Numbered from the stretch's first letter, positions 42,846 through 51,969 are shown. The stretch: DNA of 64,000 bases from Terribacillus sp. DMT04 (GCF_019056395.1 NZ_CP077639.1:1242001-1306000), one strand, 5' to 3'. Translations and numbers: made by a program. The notes: generated from the letters alone by a model not told the origin.

Positions 42846-43050
42846 ATTATCCCTCTTAAACTATAAGTATAGATAACTTGTCTTGGTGAAACAAGGGAGA
42901 CACTTTCTTAGTAGAAATGAGTAGACTTTGTGATTGTTTTAACAAGGGAAATCTCTAAATAACTAGAAGTATATACATAGATAAAAGAATTATGTCTAAC
43001 TTTGCTCCTATTAAAGAGGATGGTTCACGGAAACTAGAGGGAGGGAAAAG

Positions 43051-43494
43051 GTGAGAAAACGTGGGTTAACTTTGTGTCTGATAATTATGTTTACAGGTTG
43101 TAGTCAGCAAACGGAACAATTAAAACCAAGTACATATGGAAATAAAATCTTAAAGATGGATCAATCGACTGGAATAACACTCGTCATAGAGGAAGATACA
43201 ATAGCAATGGAGGAAGACGAATTAGCCTACGTGATACGGAACGATACCGATAAACAAATAGGCTTTGGTCGTGAATATAGTATTGAGAAATATGTTGATG
43301 GAAAATGGATGCGGATACCATTTAAAAAGAATATTGCATTTCAAGAGGATGGTATGCTTTTGTCTTCCCATACAGAAGGGGGATTCAACACGTCTTTTAA
43401 TGTATTAGATTATAACTTGACAGAAGGCGAGTACAGATTGATTAAACCTTATGGAGATATTATTTTGAGTGATACTTTCCATGTCATCAGGTGA
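43051..43494 (+). CDS. small lipoprotein with Ig-like domain
   Basis: A 147-residue secreted lipoprotein: signal MRKRGLTLCLIIMFTGC with the lipobox FTGC (Cys about residue 17). The mature part is a single beta-rich domain (ITLVIEEDTIAMEEDELAYV, LSSHTEGGFNTSFNVLDYNL) like the bacterial Ig-like domains found in Bacillus lipoproteins. GTG start behind GGGAGGG. It overlaps the start region of the following epimerase leader. Function unknown. Confidence 0.75.
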   Translation: MRKRGLTLCLIIMFTGCSQQTEQLKPSTYGNKILKMDQSTGITLVIEEDTIAMEEDELAYVIRNDTDKQIGFGREYSIEKYVDGKWMRIPFKKNIAFQEDGMLLSSHTEGGFNTSFNVLDYNLTEGEYRLIKPYGDIILSDTFHVIR

Positions 43495-43529
43495 AATTAG
43501 AGATAAACAGAATCAGAAAGGAGAATTAT

Positions 43530-44411
43530 ATGAGAAAAGTAGTACTTGCGGGCGGAACTGGCTTTATTGGAGAGTATTTAGCTAATAAATTCAAAGATTC
43601 AGGTTATGAGGTTATTGTTATCTCTAGGAAAAATCCATATTTTTCTTGGGACAATAAGCTAGGACTGATAAAGGCTGTAGAAGGAGCAGAACTGCTAATC
43701 AATTTAGCTGGGAAATCAGTAAATTGCCGCTATAATGAAGCAAATAAAAAAGAAATAATGAATTCAAGGGTAAAGACGACAACATTATTAGGAGAAGCTG
43801 TCCAAGCGTGCGAAAACCCGCCTTCATTGTGGATTAATTCCAGTACTGCCACCATATATCGGCATGCAGAAGATCGGCCGATGACAGAAGCTGAAGGAGA
43901 GATTGGAACGGGCTTTTCTGTTGATGTAGGGACGAAATGGGAAGAGACTTTCTTTTCATATGAACTGCCGGGAACGAGGCAAGCTGCTTTACGCATAGCT
44001 ATTGTGTTAGGAAAAGATGGCGGTGTAATTACGCCCTACAAGAACTTAGTGAAACTCGGACTCGGAGGTAATCAGGGGACGGGGAATCAGATGTTCAGCT
44101 GGATACATGTGGAAGACTTATATCAGATTATTCTTTTCTTACAAAAGAAACAAGAACTGCGTGGTGTTTTTAATTGTGCGTCTCCGGAGCCAGTTTCCAA
44201 TCGCGAGTTAATGCGAACGCTGAGAAAGACCATGCGTGTACCGTTTGGTTTGCCTGCGCCTAAATGGATGCTGGAAGCAGGGTCCGTTATGATCAGAACG
44301 GAAACAGAGTTAGTTTTGAAAAGCCGCTGGGTTGTTCCAGAACGGTTAGAGCGGGAAGGCTATACGTTCCGTTTTAAATCTCTAGAGAAGACCTTACAAG
44401 ATATACTGTAA
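43530..44411 (+). CDS. TIGR01777-family NAD(P)-dependent epimerase (YfhF-like)
   Basis: A 293-residue atypical SDR: dinucleotide-binding VVLAGGTGFIGEYLANKF, NLAGKSVNCRYNEANKK (family marker), NSSTATIYRHAED and WIHVEDLYQIILF. This is the YfhF/SDR39U1 group, often annotated as cell-division or epimerase protein, without known substrate. Start chosen at 43530 because AAAGGAG is 7 bases upstream; the longer reading overlaps the lipoprotein gene. Some 35 bases after the lipoprotein. Confidence 0.88.
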   Translation: MRKVVLAGGTGFIGEYLANKFKDSGYEVIVISRKNPYFSWDNKLGLIKAVEGAELLINLAGKSVNCRYNEANKKEIMNSRVKTTTLLGEAVQACENPPSLWINSSTATIYRHAEDRPMTEAEGEIGTGFSVDVGTKWEETFFSYELPGTRQAALRIAIVLGKDGGVITPYKNLVKLGLGGNQGTGNQMFSWIHVEDLYQIILFLQKKQELRGVFNCASPEPVSNRELMRTLRKTMRVPFGLPAPKWMLEAGSVMIRTETELVLKSRWVVPERLEREGYTFRFKSLEKTLQDIL

Positions 44412-44488
44412 GATCTTCGTATATAGGGAGAGTGAAACTTTTCTGCTTTTGTTTCGTATAGAAAGTACGACACTTAAGGGGGAACAGC

Positions 44489-46195
44489 ATGATATTTCTT
44501 ATCGCGTTAGCCAGCATGGCTGGTTTTATCTTGATTGCTCTGGCCGATTTGGCAGCTGGAGGAGGAAAAGCAAGACTTAAACAATATGTTTTCTCAGGAA
44601 TCACGGGCTACATTGTGCTTTTCTTAATTATTTACTTCGTTTTACCTGCTTTTATTATTCAAAATATACTTTGGCTGAACGCCATCGGTATCCTCTTCGC
44701 TATTTTTGTGCTTATTGCAAACAAACAGACAGAAAAGGAAACGAAAAAGACGACAGGATTGAAACTGACAGCAGGACTGTTTGCAGTGCTGCTAATAGGA
44801 GCAGTTGTTTGTGTGATTGCGAATTTCGCAGTTTATCAATCGACATATGATCATGTTGTCAAATCAACCGAAGATGAAGCAAAGCCGCTTGATGAAGAGA
44901 AAACGCCAATTGCTATTGCTCCAAGCTCGGTGCGAAATATGATGAACAAGAAGATGAGCGTCGTTCCGGAGACACAACTGTATCAGCTTGGCAGTCTTCA
45001 GACGCAGACTGTCGGGGAGACGAATGAATATATTGCTCCTGTTGAATTTGATGGATTTTTTAAATGGATAAAAGGCGGCGAAACGTCAGGGTACTTTGTT
45101 ATCGATGCAACTAGTTTAAGCGCACAGCCGGAATTCGTTGAAAACAAGCTAGCTTATGTACCATCTGCCTACTTTCACAAAGATTTAGAACGTATTATCT
45201 ATTCTCGTTATCCAACGTACATCCGAGAAGGAGAAGCTCGTTTAGAAATCGACGAAGATGGAAAAGCATGGTATGTGCAGACAGTATACCAGCCGAAGCT
45301 GTTCACTGGAAAGGCAAATGGAGATGACATCCAAGTGGTTGTCGTGAATCCGTATAATGGCGAGTCTGAAATTTATGATGCGGCAAAAGCACCTGCCTTT
45401 ATTGAGAATACGATTGCTCCGGAAATGGCAAGCAAACTGAACACGTATTATGGCGAGTACAGCGGCGGTTTCTGGAATCGATACTTTGGGAAAGCTGGTG
45501 TGAAGATACCGAATGATAATGGCACAGAGCATGGTGTGACAGCTGTTTTCTCTGAAGACGGCAGCATCCAGTACTTTACCGATTTCAAATCGCCAAAAGA
45601 AAATATTGACTCGGCTCTTGGATATAGTATGGTAGATGGCCGAACAGGGGAAGTAACCTTCTTTGGCGGGGAAAAGAACAATGGTATTATGGATTCCTCC
45701 GGTGCAGTGCAAGTTGTCGAAAAAGAATATCCCGAGAAAAAGTGGGAAGGCAAGATGCCGGTTCTGTACAATATTGACGGCAATCCGACTTGGGTAGTCA
45801 GCGTGCTTGATGCAAATGGCATCTTTAAAAAATATGCCTACGTGCGAGCCGCGGATTCTGATTATGTTGTGTTCGGCGATGATGCAGAAAGTACACTACA
45901 GGCCTACAGATTACAGCTTAGTACCGATCCAAGCACCGCTGAATCTACTGGTGATGCGCCCGTACAGCAGGTGAGCGGAGAAGTAACCCGCTTGTACATT
46001 TCCGGAGAAAGTTCCGGGACGAAAACAATTCAGTTCCTGCTGCAAGGTCAGGATACCATTTACAGCATTAGTTCGGCTGATGCACCATATGCGATCTTCT
46101 TGAAAGAAGGAGATCAAGTCAGCTTTGAAGCTGCGATGCACGAGGATGCTTCATCAGCAACAATTGAACAAGTCACCATTGATGGGCTAAATTAA
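44489..46195 (+). CDS. membrane protein with large extracellular domain, unrecognised
   Basis: A 568-residue protein with four predicted N-terminal transmembrane helices in the first 130 residues, followed by a soluble part of about 430 residues. It contains PepSY-like stretches (GYSMVDGRTGEVTFFGG; ARLEIDEDGKAWYVQTVYQP) and a long beta-rich C-terminal region. I do not recognise the family. Strong GGGGGAA site before ATG. Own terminator. The exterior PepSY-like parts could regulate a peptidase or sense the envelope, but that is speculation. Confidence 0.7.
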   Translation: MIFLIALASMAGFILIALADLAAGGGKARLKQYVFSGITGYIVLFLIIYFVLPAFIIQNILWLNAIGILFAIFVLIANKQTEKETKKTTGLKLTAGLFAVLLIGAVVCVIANFAVYQSTYDHVVKSTEDEAKPLDEEKTPIAIAPSSVRNMMNKKMSVVPETQLYQLGSLQTQTVGETNEYIAPVEFDGFFKWIKGGETSGYFVIDATSLSAQPEFVENKLAYVPSAYFHKDLERIIYSRYPTYIREGEARLEIDEDGKAWYVQTVYQPKLFTGKANGDDIQVVVVNPYNGESEIYDAAKAPAFIENTIAPEMASKLNTYYGEYSGGFWNRYFGKAGVKIPNDNGTEHGVTAVFSEDGSIQYFTDFKSPKENIDSALGYSMVDGRTGEVTFFGGEKNNGIMDSSGAVQVVEKEYPEKKWEGKMPVLYNIDGNPTWVVSVLDANGIFKKYAYVRAADSDYVVFGDDAESTLQAYRLQLSTDPSTAESTGDAPVQQVSGEVTRLYISGESSGTKTIQFLLQGQDTIYSISSADAPYAIFLKEGDQVSFEAAMHEDASSATIEQVTIDGLN

Positions 46196-46198
46196 TCT

Positions 46199-46235
46199 TA
46201 AAGCCAGCTTTCTAAGGAAGCTGGCTTTATTTTAT
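46199..46235 (+). terminator. terminator after the 568-residue membrane protein gene
   Basis: AAAGCCAGCTT (46200-46210) pairs with AAGCTGGCTTT (46218-46228), followed by ATTTTATTT. Confidence 0.88.
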
Positions 46236-46286
46236 TTATCTAGTTGGGTATAGAACACTATAATCAAAAGCAAAAGGAGTGATGGT

Positions 46287-46502
46287 ATGAGTAAGGAGAA
46301 AGAATCACCAAAAGAAAGAAGAGAAAGATTGCGCCAAGAAGAGCGAAAGCATAATCCTGGCGGAAATTTTCATGATGGATTAAACCGTTCTGAGCAAGGC
46401 AATCTTGCAGACTTAGTTGGTGGTTTAGGTTGGAAAGGTACTGGCATTATCTTGCTAATTATTATCATAGCTTTGGCAGCCGTCTGGCTATTTTTTAGTT
46501 AA
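46287..46502 (+). CDS. small single-span protein (DUF6366-like)
   Basis: A 71-residue protein with a highly charged N-terminus (KEKESPKERRERLRQEERK), GGNFHDGLNRSEQGNLADLV and one C-terminal transmembrane helix (TGIILLIIIIALAAVWLFF). The layout matches the DUF6366 family of Bacillales. AAAGGAG site upstream. Unknown function; the tail-anchored topology puts the charged part in the cytosol. Confidence 0.75.
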   Translation: MSKEKESPKERRERLRQEERKHNPGGNFHDGLNRSEQGNLADLVGGLGWKGTGIILLIIIIALAAVWLFFS

Positions 46503-46525
46503 ACGACTGTGTTGATAAGTGATGG

Positions 46526-47719
46526 TCAGATTCTACGTAAACCATTTCGCTGCAGCAAAAGAATTGTGCTGAATACAATGATGCTAAAACTCGACAATAA
46601 CAGAATGGTTAGAATCGAGATACCTGACAGCAGTAACAGAGAAACAATTCCGTAAGATAAAGGAATCAATCCAATGGAAACTAGTGTACTTACACTTATT
46701 ATTCTGCCAATTAAGTGTTTTGGTACAATCTGCTGGATTAAGCTGATAACGGGTATGTTAATGGCAGAGACACATATTCCGAGCAGGCAAAGAAATAGGC
46801 TAATTGCAACAAAGCTATCAGACTGGCTGTATATACCGAGCAAAAAGCCCTCTAAAAGCAAGACTGCTGCAATCCAGCGTCCTTGCTTTTTTATTGGAAA
46901 AAAACTAAGCAGAAATCCGCCGATAACAATTCCGCCTGAAAAAGAGATTTGCAGGAAGCTAAGTGTAAATGCGTCTCCTTCCAAAATGTTTCCTGCAAAA
47001 AGCGGAATACTTAGCATTAATGGACCTATATAAAGTAAATTATCCACAATAAATGTCAGCATTAGCAGTTTGAGTATAAGACTATTTTTAATAAATTGAA
47101 TAGCTTCTTTCATCTCGGTGCGTAAGGAAAAGTTAACATGGCTGTTATTTTTCGGTTCCTTGATCATCATTTGACAAATACTTCCTAAGAGAAGGGATGC
47201 GCCTATCAGACAGAACACCGCTGCATATGAAAATTTGGATAACAGGAGTGCGGCAGTAAGAGGTCCGAGTACAACACCAAGCTGGTTTATCGTCTGCATC
47301 ATGGCGTTAGCTTTTGCTAAACTGGCTTCTGGTACAATTTGCGGTACGATACTGTCTCGTGCCGGCCAAAAGAAAGCATCTGATATACCAAAAGTAACAG
47401 CAAAAAATAACAGTGGAATAAACTGCAGCATGTTACTGTCTGCAAGAAAAGCTGCCAGCATAAGCAGCAAACTTCTAACAAAAAGTGAACAGAAAATAAT
47501 ACGGCTTTTTCGCAGTCGATCTGCAAGTATACCGCCGAAAACCATACAAATCACACGAGGCAGTGTTGTCGCTAACAGCACAATACCGACTAGTGCAGGG
47601 GCGTCTAACTCGTTAATCACATACCATTGTTCAATTAGCAGATACATAGATATGGATAAACTCGAAAAGATACTGGAAACAAGCAGCAGACGGAAATCAC
47701 GATTGATCAATAAATTCAT
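46526..47719 (-). CDS. MFS efflux transporter
   Basis: A 397-residue, 12-helix major facilitator of the drug or siderophore exporter type, opening with NRDFRLLLVSSIFSSLS and carrying the motif A-like loop GGILADRLRKSR after helix 2. Related to MFS_3 transporters. It follows its ArsR-type regulator by 55 bases, with an operator-like sequence (47744-47755) in the gap. The substrate cannot be told. Confidence 0.85.
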   Translation of the reverse strand: MNLLINRDFRLLLVSSIFSSLSISMYLLIEQWYVINELDAPALVGIVLLATTLPRVICMVFGGILADRLRKSRIIFCSLFVRSLLLMLAAFLADSNMLQFIPLLFFAVTFGISDAFFWPARDSIVPQIVPEASLAKANAMMQTINQLGVVLGPLTAALLLSKFSYAAVFCLIGASLLLGSICQMMIKEPKNNSHVNFSLRTEMKEAIQFIKNSLILKLLMLTFIVDNLLYIGPLMLSIPLFAGNILEGDAFTLSFLQISFSGGIVIGGFLLSFFPIKKQGRWIAAVLLLEGFLLGIYSQSDSFVAISLFLCLLGICVSAINIPVISLIQQIVPKHLIGRIISVSTLVSIGLIPLSYGIVSLLLLSGISILTILLLSSFSIIVFSTILLLQRNGLRRI

Positions 47720-47743
47720 CTTTTCCCTCCTAGTTTGATGAGT

Positions 47744-47755
47744 ATCTAATTAGTA
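47744..47755. promoter_or_regulatory. operator candidate before the MFS gene
   Basis: ATCTAATTAGTA, matching 10 of 12 bases of the perfect palindrome ATCTAATTAGAT upstream of the regulator gene (48385-48396). Confidence 0.55.
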
Positions 47756-47774
47756 GTGGGAAAGCTGCCCGCTC

Positions 47775-48353
47775 TCAAAAGCTAGCGGGCCACATTTCCT
47801 CTGGATTCAGTTGGTAGTTGTTATTGTCACGATAAAGAAATTGATGTGTAATCCACTCACGACGGATAGTCGCATAATCGGAGTGGTACCGCTGGATATA
47901 CGCATTTATTTCTTGTTCTTCATAAACACGATGCTTTTCTAAATGCTGAATCATATACGCTAAAACGATGACGCGTTTTTTCTCTTTGGCTGGTAACTGG
48001 ACAAGCTTCCCATCGGAAGAAAAGAAACTCTTTACCAATTTAAGCTTTTCCTCTGAATTTACTTGCGCACTTGGATGCACACTTTCTTCCCCTAGTTGCA
48101 AGATACTCTTGGATAGTCTTTCTAAGTGCGGTTCGTCTAAGTAAAAGTAAATACTGTTGCCGTCTCTAATTGGGTAGATAATACCTGCTTCTCGCAGCTT
48201 TGTTATATGATGTGTGATGGTCGGGGGCTTTAGTCCAAGCTTATGCGCAATAGCTTGCCCATGAAGAGGTCCTCGTTTTAACACTGCGATGATTCGCATT
48301 CTTGTCGTATCGCCGACAGCTTTGTGGAAACGGACAATTTTATCGAGCTGCAT
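47775..48353 (-). CDS. ArsR-type regulator with DUF2087 domain
   Basis: About 192 residues. The N-terminal winged helix (FHKAVGDTTRMRIIAVLKRG, then PPTITHHITKLREAGIIYP) is ArsR-like without the metal-binding Cys motif. The C-terminal DUF2087 domain is recognised by VQLPAKEKKRVIVLAYMIQH and the final region YATIRREWITHQFLYRD. The start MQLDKIVRF is preferred because AGGAG lies 9 bases upstream. It precedes the MFS gene on the same strand. The matching palindromes before both genes suggest that it represses itself and the transporter until a ligand binds. Confidence 0.88.
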   Translation of the reverse strand: MQLDKIVRFHKAVGDTTRMRIIAVLKRGPLHGQAIAHKLGLKPPTITHHITKLREAGIIYPIRDGNSIYFYLDEPHLERLSKSILQLGEESVHPSAQVNSEEKLKLVKSFFSSDGKLVQLPAKEKKRVIVLAYMIQHLEKHRVYEEQEINAYIQRYHSDYATIRREWITHQFLYRDNNNYQLNPEEMWPASF

Positions 48354-48384
48354 TCCAATCATCTCCTTTATAGATTAGATTATC

Positions 48385-48396
48385 ATCTAATTAGAT
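48385..48396. promoter_or_regulatory. operator candidate before the ArsR-type regulator
   Basis: Perfect 12-bp palindrome ATCTAATTAGAT about 30 bases upstream of the regulator start, flanked by another related half (TAGATTAGAT at 48371). Confidence 0.6.
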
Positions 48397-48473
48397 ATGG
48401 GTAAAATTAGTGATGGTTTTAATTATGTAAGAAAAAGGTATAGATAGGAAAAAACATAAGAGAGGTGAAAACG

Positions 48474-49364
48474 GTGCGAGCTATGCTTATTATTAATCCT
48501 TCATCGGGGAAGGAAAAGGCAATGGACTATGAAGAAAGGGCAGTTGGAATACTTGGTAAACGGCATGATTTAGTTGTAATTAGATACACAGAAAAAGAAG
48601 GGGACGCGGCAAAGTTTGCGGCTGAAGCCTGTGATGGTACATATGAAACGCTGCTTGCTATGGGCGGCGACGGCACAATTAATGAATGTGTGAATGGTTT
48701 GGCTGAGAAGAAACAAAAACCTGCTTTTGCCTTTGTTCCGCTTGGGACCGTAAATGATTTTGCGCGTGCATTGCAGATTCCCAAAAAGCCGAAGGAAGCA
48801 CTGGCTTTGCTGGAAGATTATTATACAAAGCGTGTGGATATCGGGAAATTGGGGGATCGTTACTTTATGAATGTACTGGCAGTTGGAGTTATTGCCGAGG
48901 CTGTTTACGATGTCTCACCGGAGGAGAAAAGCAAATACGGTCACTTTGCTTATCTGATGGAAGGGGCAAAGGCATTTCGTAACAAGACGCCATTTCAGCT
49001 GCAAATTGAAGCGGACGGGAAAGAAGCTTACCATGATAAAGCATATATGATGCTGGCGGCCATGACGAATTCTGTGGCTGGATTTGAGAAGTTTGCAGAG
49101 CAAGCCGAAGTAGACGACCATCAATTGCACATATTCTTATTAAAGGACCTTTCCATTCCAAAGGCTGTTTCCATTATTCCAGACCTGTTCAAAGGAAGTT
49201 TGGATTCGAATGCGCAAGTAGCTTATTTTAAAGCAAAGTCGATTCGAGTTAAAGCAGATACAGAGTTGGTTGTGAATATTGATGGAGATGAAGGAGTGCC
49301 GCTTCCGTTCCAAGCGGAGGTGTTGCCAGAGGAGATTCAGGTGATTGTACCAAAAGAGGTATAA
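48474..49364 (+). CDS. diacylglycerol/lipid kinase (YegS/BmrU-like)
   Basis: A 296-residue lipid kinase: the nucleotide motif LAMGGDGTINECVNGL, PLGTVNDFARAL, and the C-terminal VNIDGDEG. ATP-dependent phosphorylation of diacylglycerol or a related lipid at the inner membrane face is the family role. GTG 48474 has GAGGTG 6 bases upstream; GTG 48465 overlaps that site and is rejected. Converges with the LCP gene. Confidence 0.9.
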   Translation: MRAMLIINPSSGKEKAMDYEERAVGILGKRHDLVVIRYTEKEGDAAKFAAEACDGTYETLLAMGGDGTINECVNGLAEKKQKPAFAFVPLGTVNDFARALQIPKKPKEALALLEDYYTKRVDIGKLGDRYFMNVLAVGVIAEAVYDVSPEEKSKYGHFAYLMEGAKAFRNKTPFQLQIEADGKEAYHDKAYMMLAAMTNSVAGFEKFAEQAEVDDHQLHIFLLKDLSIPKAVSIIPDLFKGSLDSNAQVAYFKAKSIRVKADTELVVNIDGDEGVPLPFQAEVLPEEIQVIVPKEV

Positions 49365-49376
49365 GAAAACCCCACC

Positions 49377-50414
49377 TTATGAAGGCGAGGTTGTAGAAGT
49401 GCTAGAGTCAAGTGCTGGCAGCTCCAATTGATCACGCAGTGTTTGCGTAGCGTTAGCAAGGGAAGTGGGATCTGGAACAAATGCCCAAGCATTATATCCG
49501 GGAACGATACCTGTTCCGCCTTGACCTTCAAGTTCAATCGTTTCCATAGACAGGTTATTATTCACGCCATAAGAGACGAAGCTCTTCATTTCATCAAACG
49601 TCATATTTGTCTGCATATTGCTTCCAACAGCTTCTAACAAGTCAGAATACTTCAGCACAGAGCTGAGGTCTGTTGCTTTGTCCATCATAGCTTTAATGAT
49701 CTGCTGCTGTCTTTCACTGCGGGCAAAATCATTATCCTGTTTGCGCGTTCTGGCAAGAGCTAGAGCTTCCTCACCGTTCAGCTTTTGAACCCCGGGCTGC
49801 AGGTGGATAGCACCTTTTTTATCTTTGGAATTCATCTCTTCCAGTTCATATGGAACATCAACTGTAACACCGTCTAAAGCATTTACAACACTAATGAAGG
49901 CTTCAAAATTAACATCCACATAATAATCAACGGGTACTTGAAGCAATTCTTCTACAGCTTCAACTGTTGCAGTAGGCCCGCCGTTATAGGAAGCGTTTAT
50001 TTTAGTGTTCCGTTCCAAATAAGGGACGTATGTGTATGTGTCACGCGGAACGCTAAGCATTTTAATGCTTTTCTCTTCTTTATTAAATGTTGCAAGAATC
50101 ATGGTGTCAGATCGTTTACCAATGTTTTGATCTTTCCGTTTTTCACTAGAATCAGAGCCAATAAACAGCACGCTGACACTGTCCTCAGCGGGATCGACAG
50201 CACTGTCGCGAAGCGAAGATTTATCGCGGCCATCATCTTGATAAGAATCGCTGGCTAAGTTTCCGGCTTTCACGTATAGATAACCGGCGTATGCTGCCGG
50301 GATAAGGAGCAAAAGTATAACAATTAGGAAGATATTTCGGATAACGCGCTTTTTGCGTGATTTCTTCCGTTTCTTCTGCGATCTGCGCAGCTCCTGTCTT
50401 TCTTCTTTAGGCAT
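49377..50414 (-). CDS. LytR-CpsA-Psr (LCP) family wall polymer ligase
   Basis: A 345-residue protein with a basic cytosolic N-terminus (RRSQKKRKKSRKKR), a transmembrane helix (about residues 27-47) and an outer LCP domain: SVLFIGSDSSEKRK, RSDTMILATFN, LSVPRDTYTYVP, NGEEALALARTRKQDNDFAR. These Asp and Arg residues bind the pyrophosphate lipid. LCP enzymes attach teichoic acids or other glycopolymers to peptidoglycan (TagTUV). Which polymer is unclear. Monocistronic. Confidence 0.93.
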   Translation of the reverse strand: MPKEERQELRRSQKKRKKSRKKRVIRNIFLIVILLLLIPAAYAGYLYVKAGNLASDSYQDDGRDKSSLRDSAVDPAEDSVSVLFIGSDSSEKRKDQNIGKRSDTMILATFNKEEKSIKMLSVPRDTYTYVPYLERNTKINASYNGGPTATVEAVEELLQVPVDYYVDVNFEAFISVVNALDGVTVDVPYELEEMNSKDKKGAIHLQPGVQKLNGEEALALARTRKQDNDFARSERQQQIIKAMMDKATDLSSVLKYSDLLEAVGSNMQTNMTFDEMKSFVSYGVNNNLSMETIELEGQGGTGIVPGYNAWAFVPDPTSLANATQTLRDQLELPALDSSTSTTSPS

Positions 50415-50548
50415 ATATAGGTTTCTCCTTTAATTGCTAAACTAATTTTTTGTCAATATTTGTTTAAATATTATCAGAGTCTACTATAACATATCATTCG
50501 CTTTCAAGGGAGATTTTCTATATGATGAAGGGAAGAATCAAGAAGTGA

Positions 50549-50887
50549 GTGATACATGTGCAATTGCATAGTATGGAAACGACTGAGCGATTTATAAACG
50601 AAAATCAGCTAGCTGTTTTGTTTATCTCGTCACCTGGCTGCAGTGTTTGTGAAGCACTTCTGCCCCGCATAAGGGAACTTGCAGCAAGTCAGCCCGATGT
50701 ACAGCTAGGGTATACAGATGCAAGTGAGGTGCCAGAAGTAGTCGGCAGGTTTATGGCTTTTGGAGCACCAACAATAGTAGTATTTGCAGAAGGTAAGGAA
50801 CAATTTAGAGAAGGCCGCTTCGTCCGTCTGGAAGACTTCGCTGCGAAACTCGAAAAAATCAGTTCGTTAATGAAAAAACAGAAATAA
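50549..50887 (+). CDS. thioredoxin-like protein
   Basis: A 112-residue thioredoxin fold: LAVLFISSPGCSVCEALLP with a CSVC redox motif and cis-proline in GAPTIVVF. Resembles YdfQ/YtpP-type Bacillus thioredoxin-like proteins. Two close GTG starts (50549, 50558) are possible; GAAGTGAG lies at a distance suited to the second. Cytosolic reductase or peroxide-related function is presumed. Confidence 0.85.
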   Translation: MIHVQLHSMETTERFINENQLAVLFISSPGCSVCEALLPRIRELAASQPDVQLGYTDASEVPEVVGRFMAFGAPTIVVFAEGKEQFREGRFVRLEDFAAKLEKISSLMKKQK

Positions 50888-50959
50888 AGAAACAATCTTT
50901 CGGAACTTACATGGCTCCTCAGTCGTATAGAAAACAGCAGAACTAAGGGAGGAAATCTT

Positions 50960-51181
50960 ATGTTCAAGAAGTTTATCCGTAAATTACAAGAATCCGCTGG
51001 CGGCAGCAGTCATCGCCGCGGCAGAAGATACGATTCCAGCGGCCACCGAGGCCGTCGCTACGATTCCAGCAGCCATCGCGGCCGCCGTCGTCATGGTTCG
51101 AGCGGAAGCAGCGGTTATGGCCGCAATCGTTATGGAGGCAGCAGCCGATATAAACGCCGGGGTTATGGAAGCAGCAGTTAA
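50960..51181 (+). CDS. Arg/Ser/Gly-rich repeat protein
   Basis: A 73-residue, strongly basic low-complexity protein with an excellent GGGAGG site before the ATG. After MFKKFIRKLQESAGG come repeats of HRGRRYDSS (three imperfect copies), then RYGGSSRYKRRGYGSSS. Composition resembles RS/RGG segments that bind nucleic acid and are phosphorylated on Ser in other organisms. Its stop codon overlaps, on the opposite strand, the stop of a Ser/Thr kinase gene. No family known to me; alternative views are a spore coat or small nucleoid protein. Confidence 0.65.
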   Translation: MFKKFIRKLQESAGGSSHRRGRRYDSSGHRGRRYDSSSHRGRRRHGSSGSSGYGRNRYGGSSRYKRRGYGSSS

Positions 51182-51969
51182 TCTGCTGTTTTTTCTTTTG
51201 CTCTTTCCATTGCTTTAACTGCCCCCGCAGCCGTGGCGAATGGCTCTCGAATGCCAAGTAATCTTTCCAGCACTAATTTGCAATCTGCTGATAAGGTAAG
51301 CTCTTCTGTCCAAGGAAGGGCTTTTTTATTTGTCTGTTCGTACGTTGTATACAAGAGGTATAGCAGGATATCGCCTAGATCAAACAAATCTTGTTCCTTT
51401 CGCAGCTGTTCTTCTCTCGTTTCCGTCCCTGTAAATTGTGCTGCCAAACCAAAATCAATTAAAGAAGCACGTCCTTCTGTTAACATGATATTCGGAATGC
51501 GAATATCACCATGGTAAACACGCTTTGCATGCAGGTATTCCACAATATGGGCAATATCAATTGTCAGTTTGATTGCCTCTTCTTCGGTGTACGTTTTCTT
51601 TGTATCAAAAATATGCTGTTCGATATTCTCACCAGTTAGATAGTCCATAACAAAGAAATAGCCATCTTCTGTATGGAAAAAGGATGTAGCTCCAGGAATT
51701 GCAGGATGCTGAAGTGCTTGCAAAAGCTCAAATTCACGCTGAAACATAGCGAAATATTTTTTGCGCTTTTGTCTGCTGCGCCGCAGCTGTTTCACAGTGC
51801 AGGTTTGATCGTGCGCAATATCTTTACATAGGTAAGTTGTGCCGTAGCTTCCCGAACCGAGTTTTCGTATAACATTGTATCTTTCCATTATGTGCGTGCC
51901 AGGCGGATAATTCTTATCAACTAACTGACGGTGCAGCAATCGAAATGGTCTAATCATGTGATAAAGCAT
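51178..51969 (-). CDS. Ser/Thr protein kinase-like protein (YbdM-like)
   Basis: A 263-residue soluble kinase. Gly-rich loop KLGSGSYGTTYL, lysine in CTVKQLRR, catalytic loop YHGDIRIPNIML (HGD in place of HRD, Asp and Asn kept) and metal-binding DFG in LIDFGLAAQF. All catalytic residues are therefore present. There are no membrane or PASTA segments. It resembles the YbdM/PrkD-type kinases of Bacillus. Good GGAG site before ATG 51969. It converges on the Arg/Ser-rich gene and diverges from the SPFH gene, with the 30-bp palindrome between the starts. Confidence 0.88.
   Translation of the reverse strand: MLYHMIRPFRLLHRQLVDKNYPPGTHIMERYNVIRKLGSGSYGTTYLCKDIAHDQTCTVKQLRRSRQKRKKYFAMFQREFELLQALQHPAIPGATSFFHTEDGYFFVMDYLTGENIEQHIFDTKKTYTEEEAIKLTIDIAHIVEYLHAKRVYHGDIRIPNIMLTEGRASLIDFGLAAQFTGTETREEQLRKEQDLFDLGDILLYLLYTTYEQTNKKALPWTEELTLSADCKLVLERLLGIREPFATAAGAVKAMERAKEKTAD

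Noticed and set aside
51233-51517. Open frame opposite the kinase gene
   Set aside because: Complement of a clear kinase coding region with conserved catalytic motifs.
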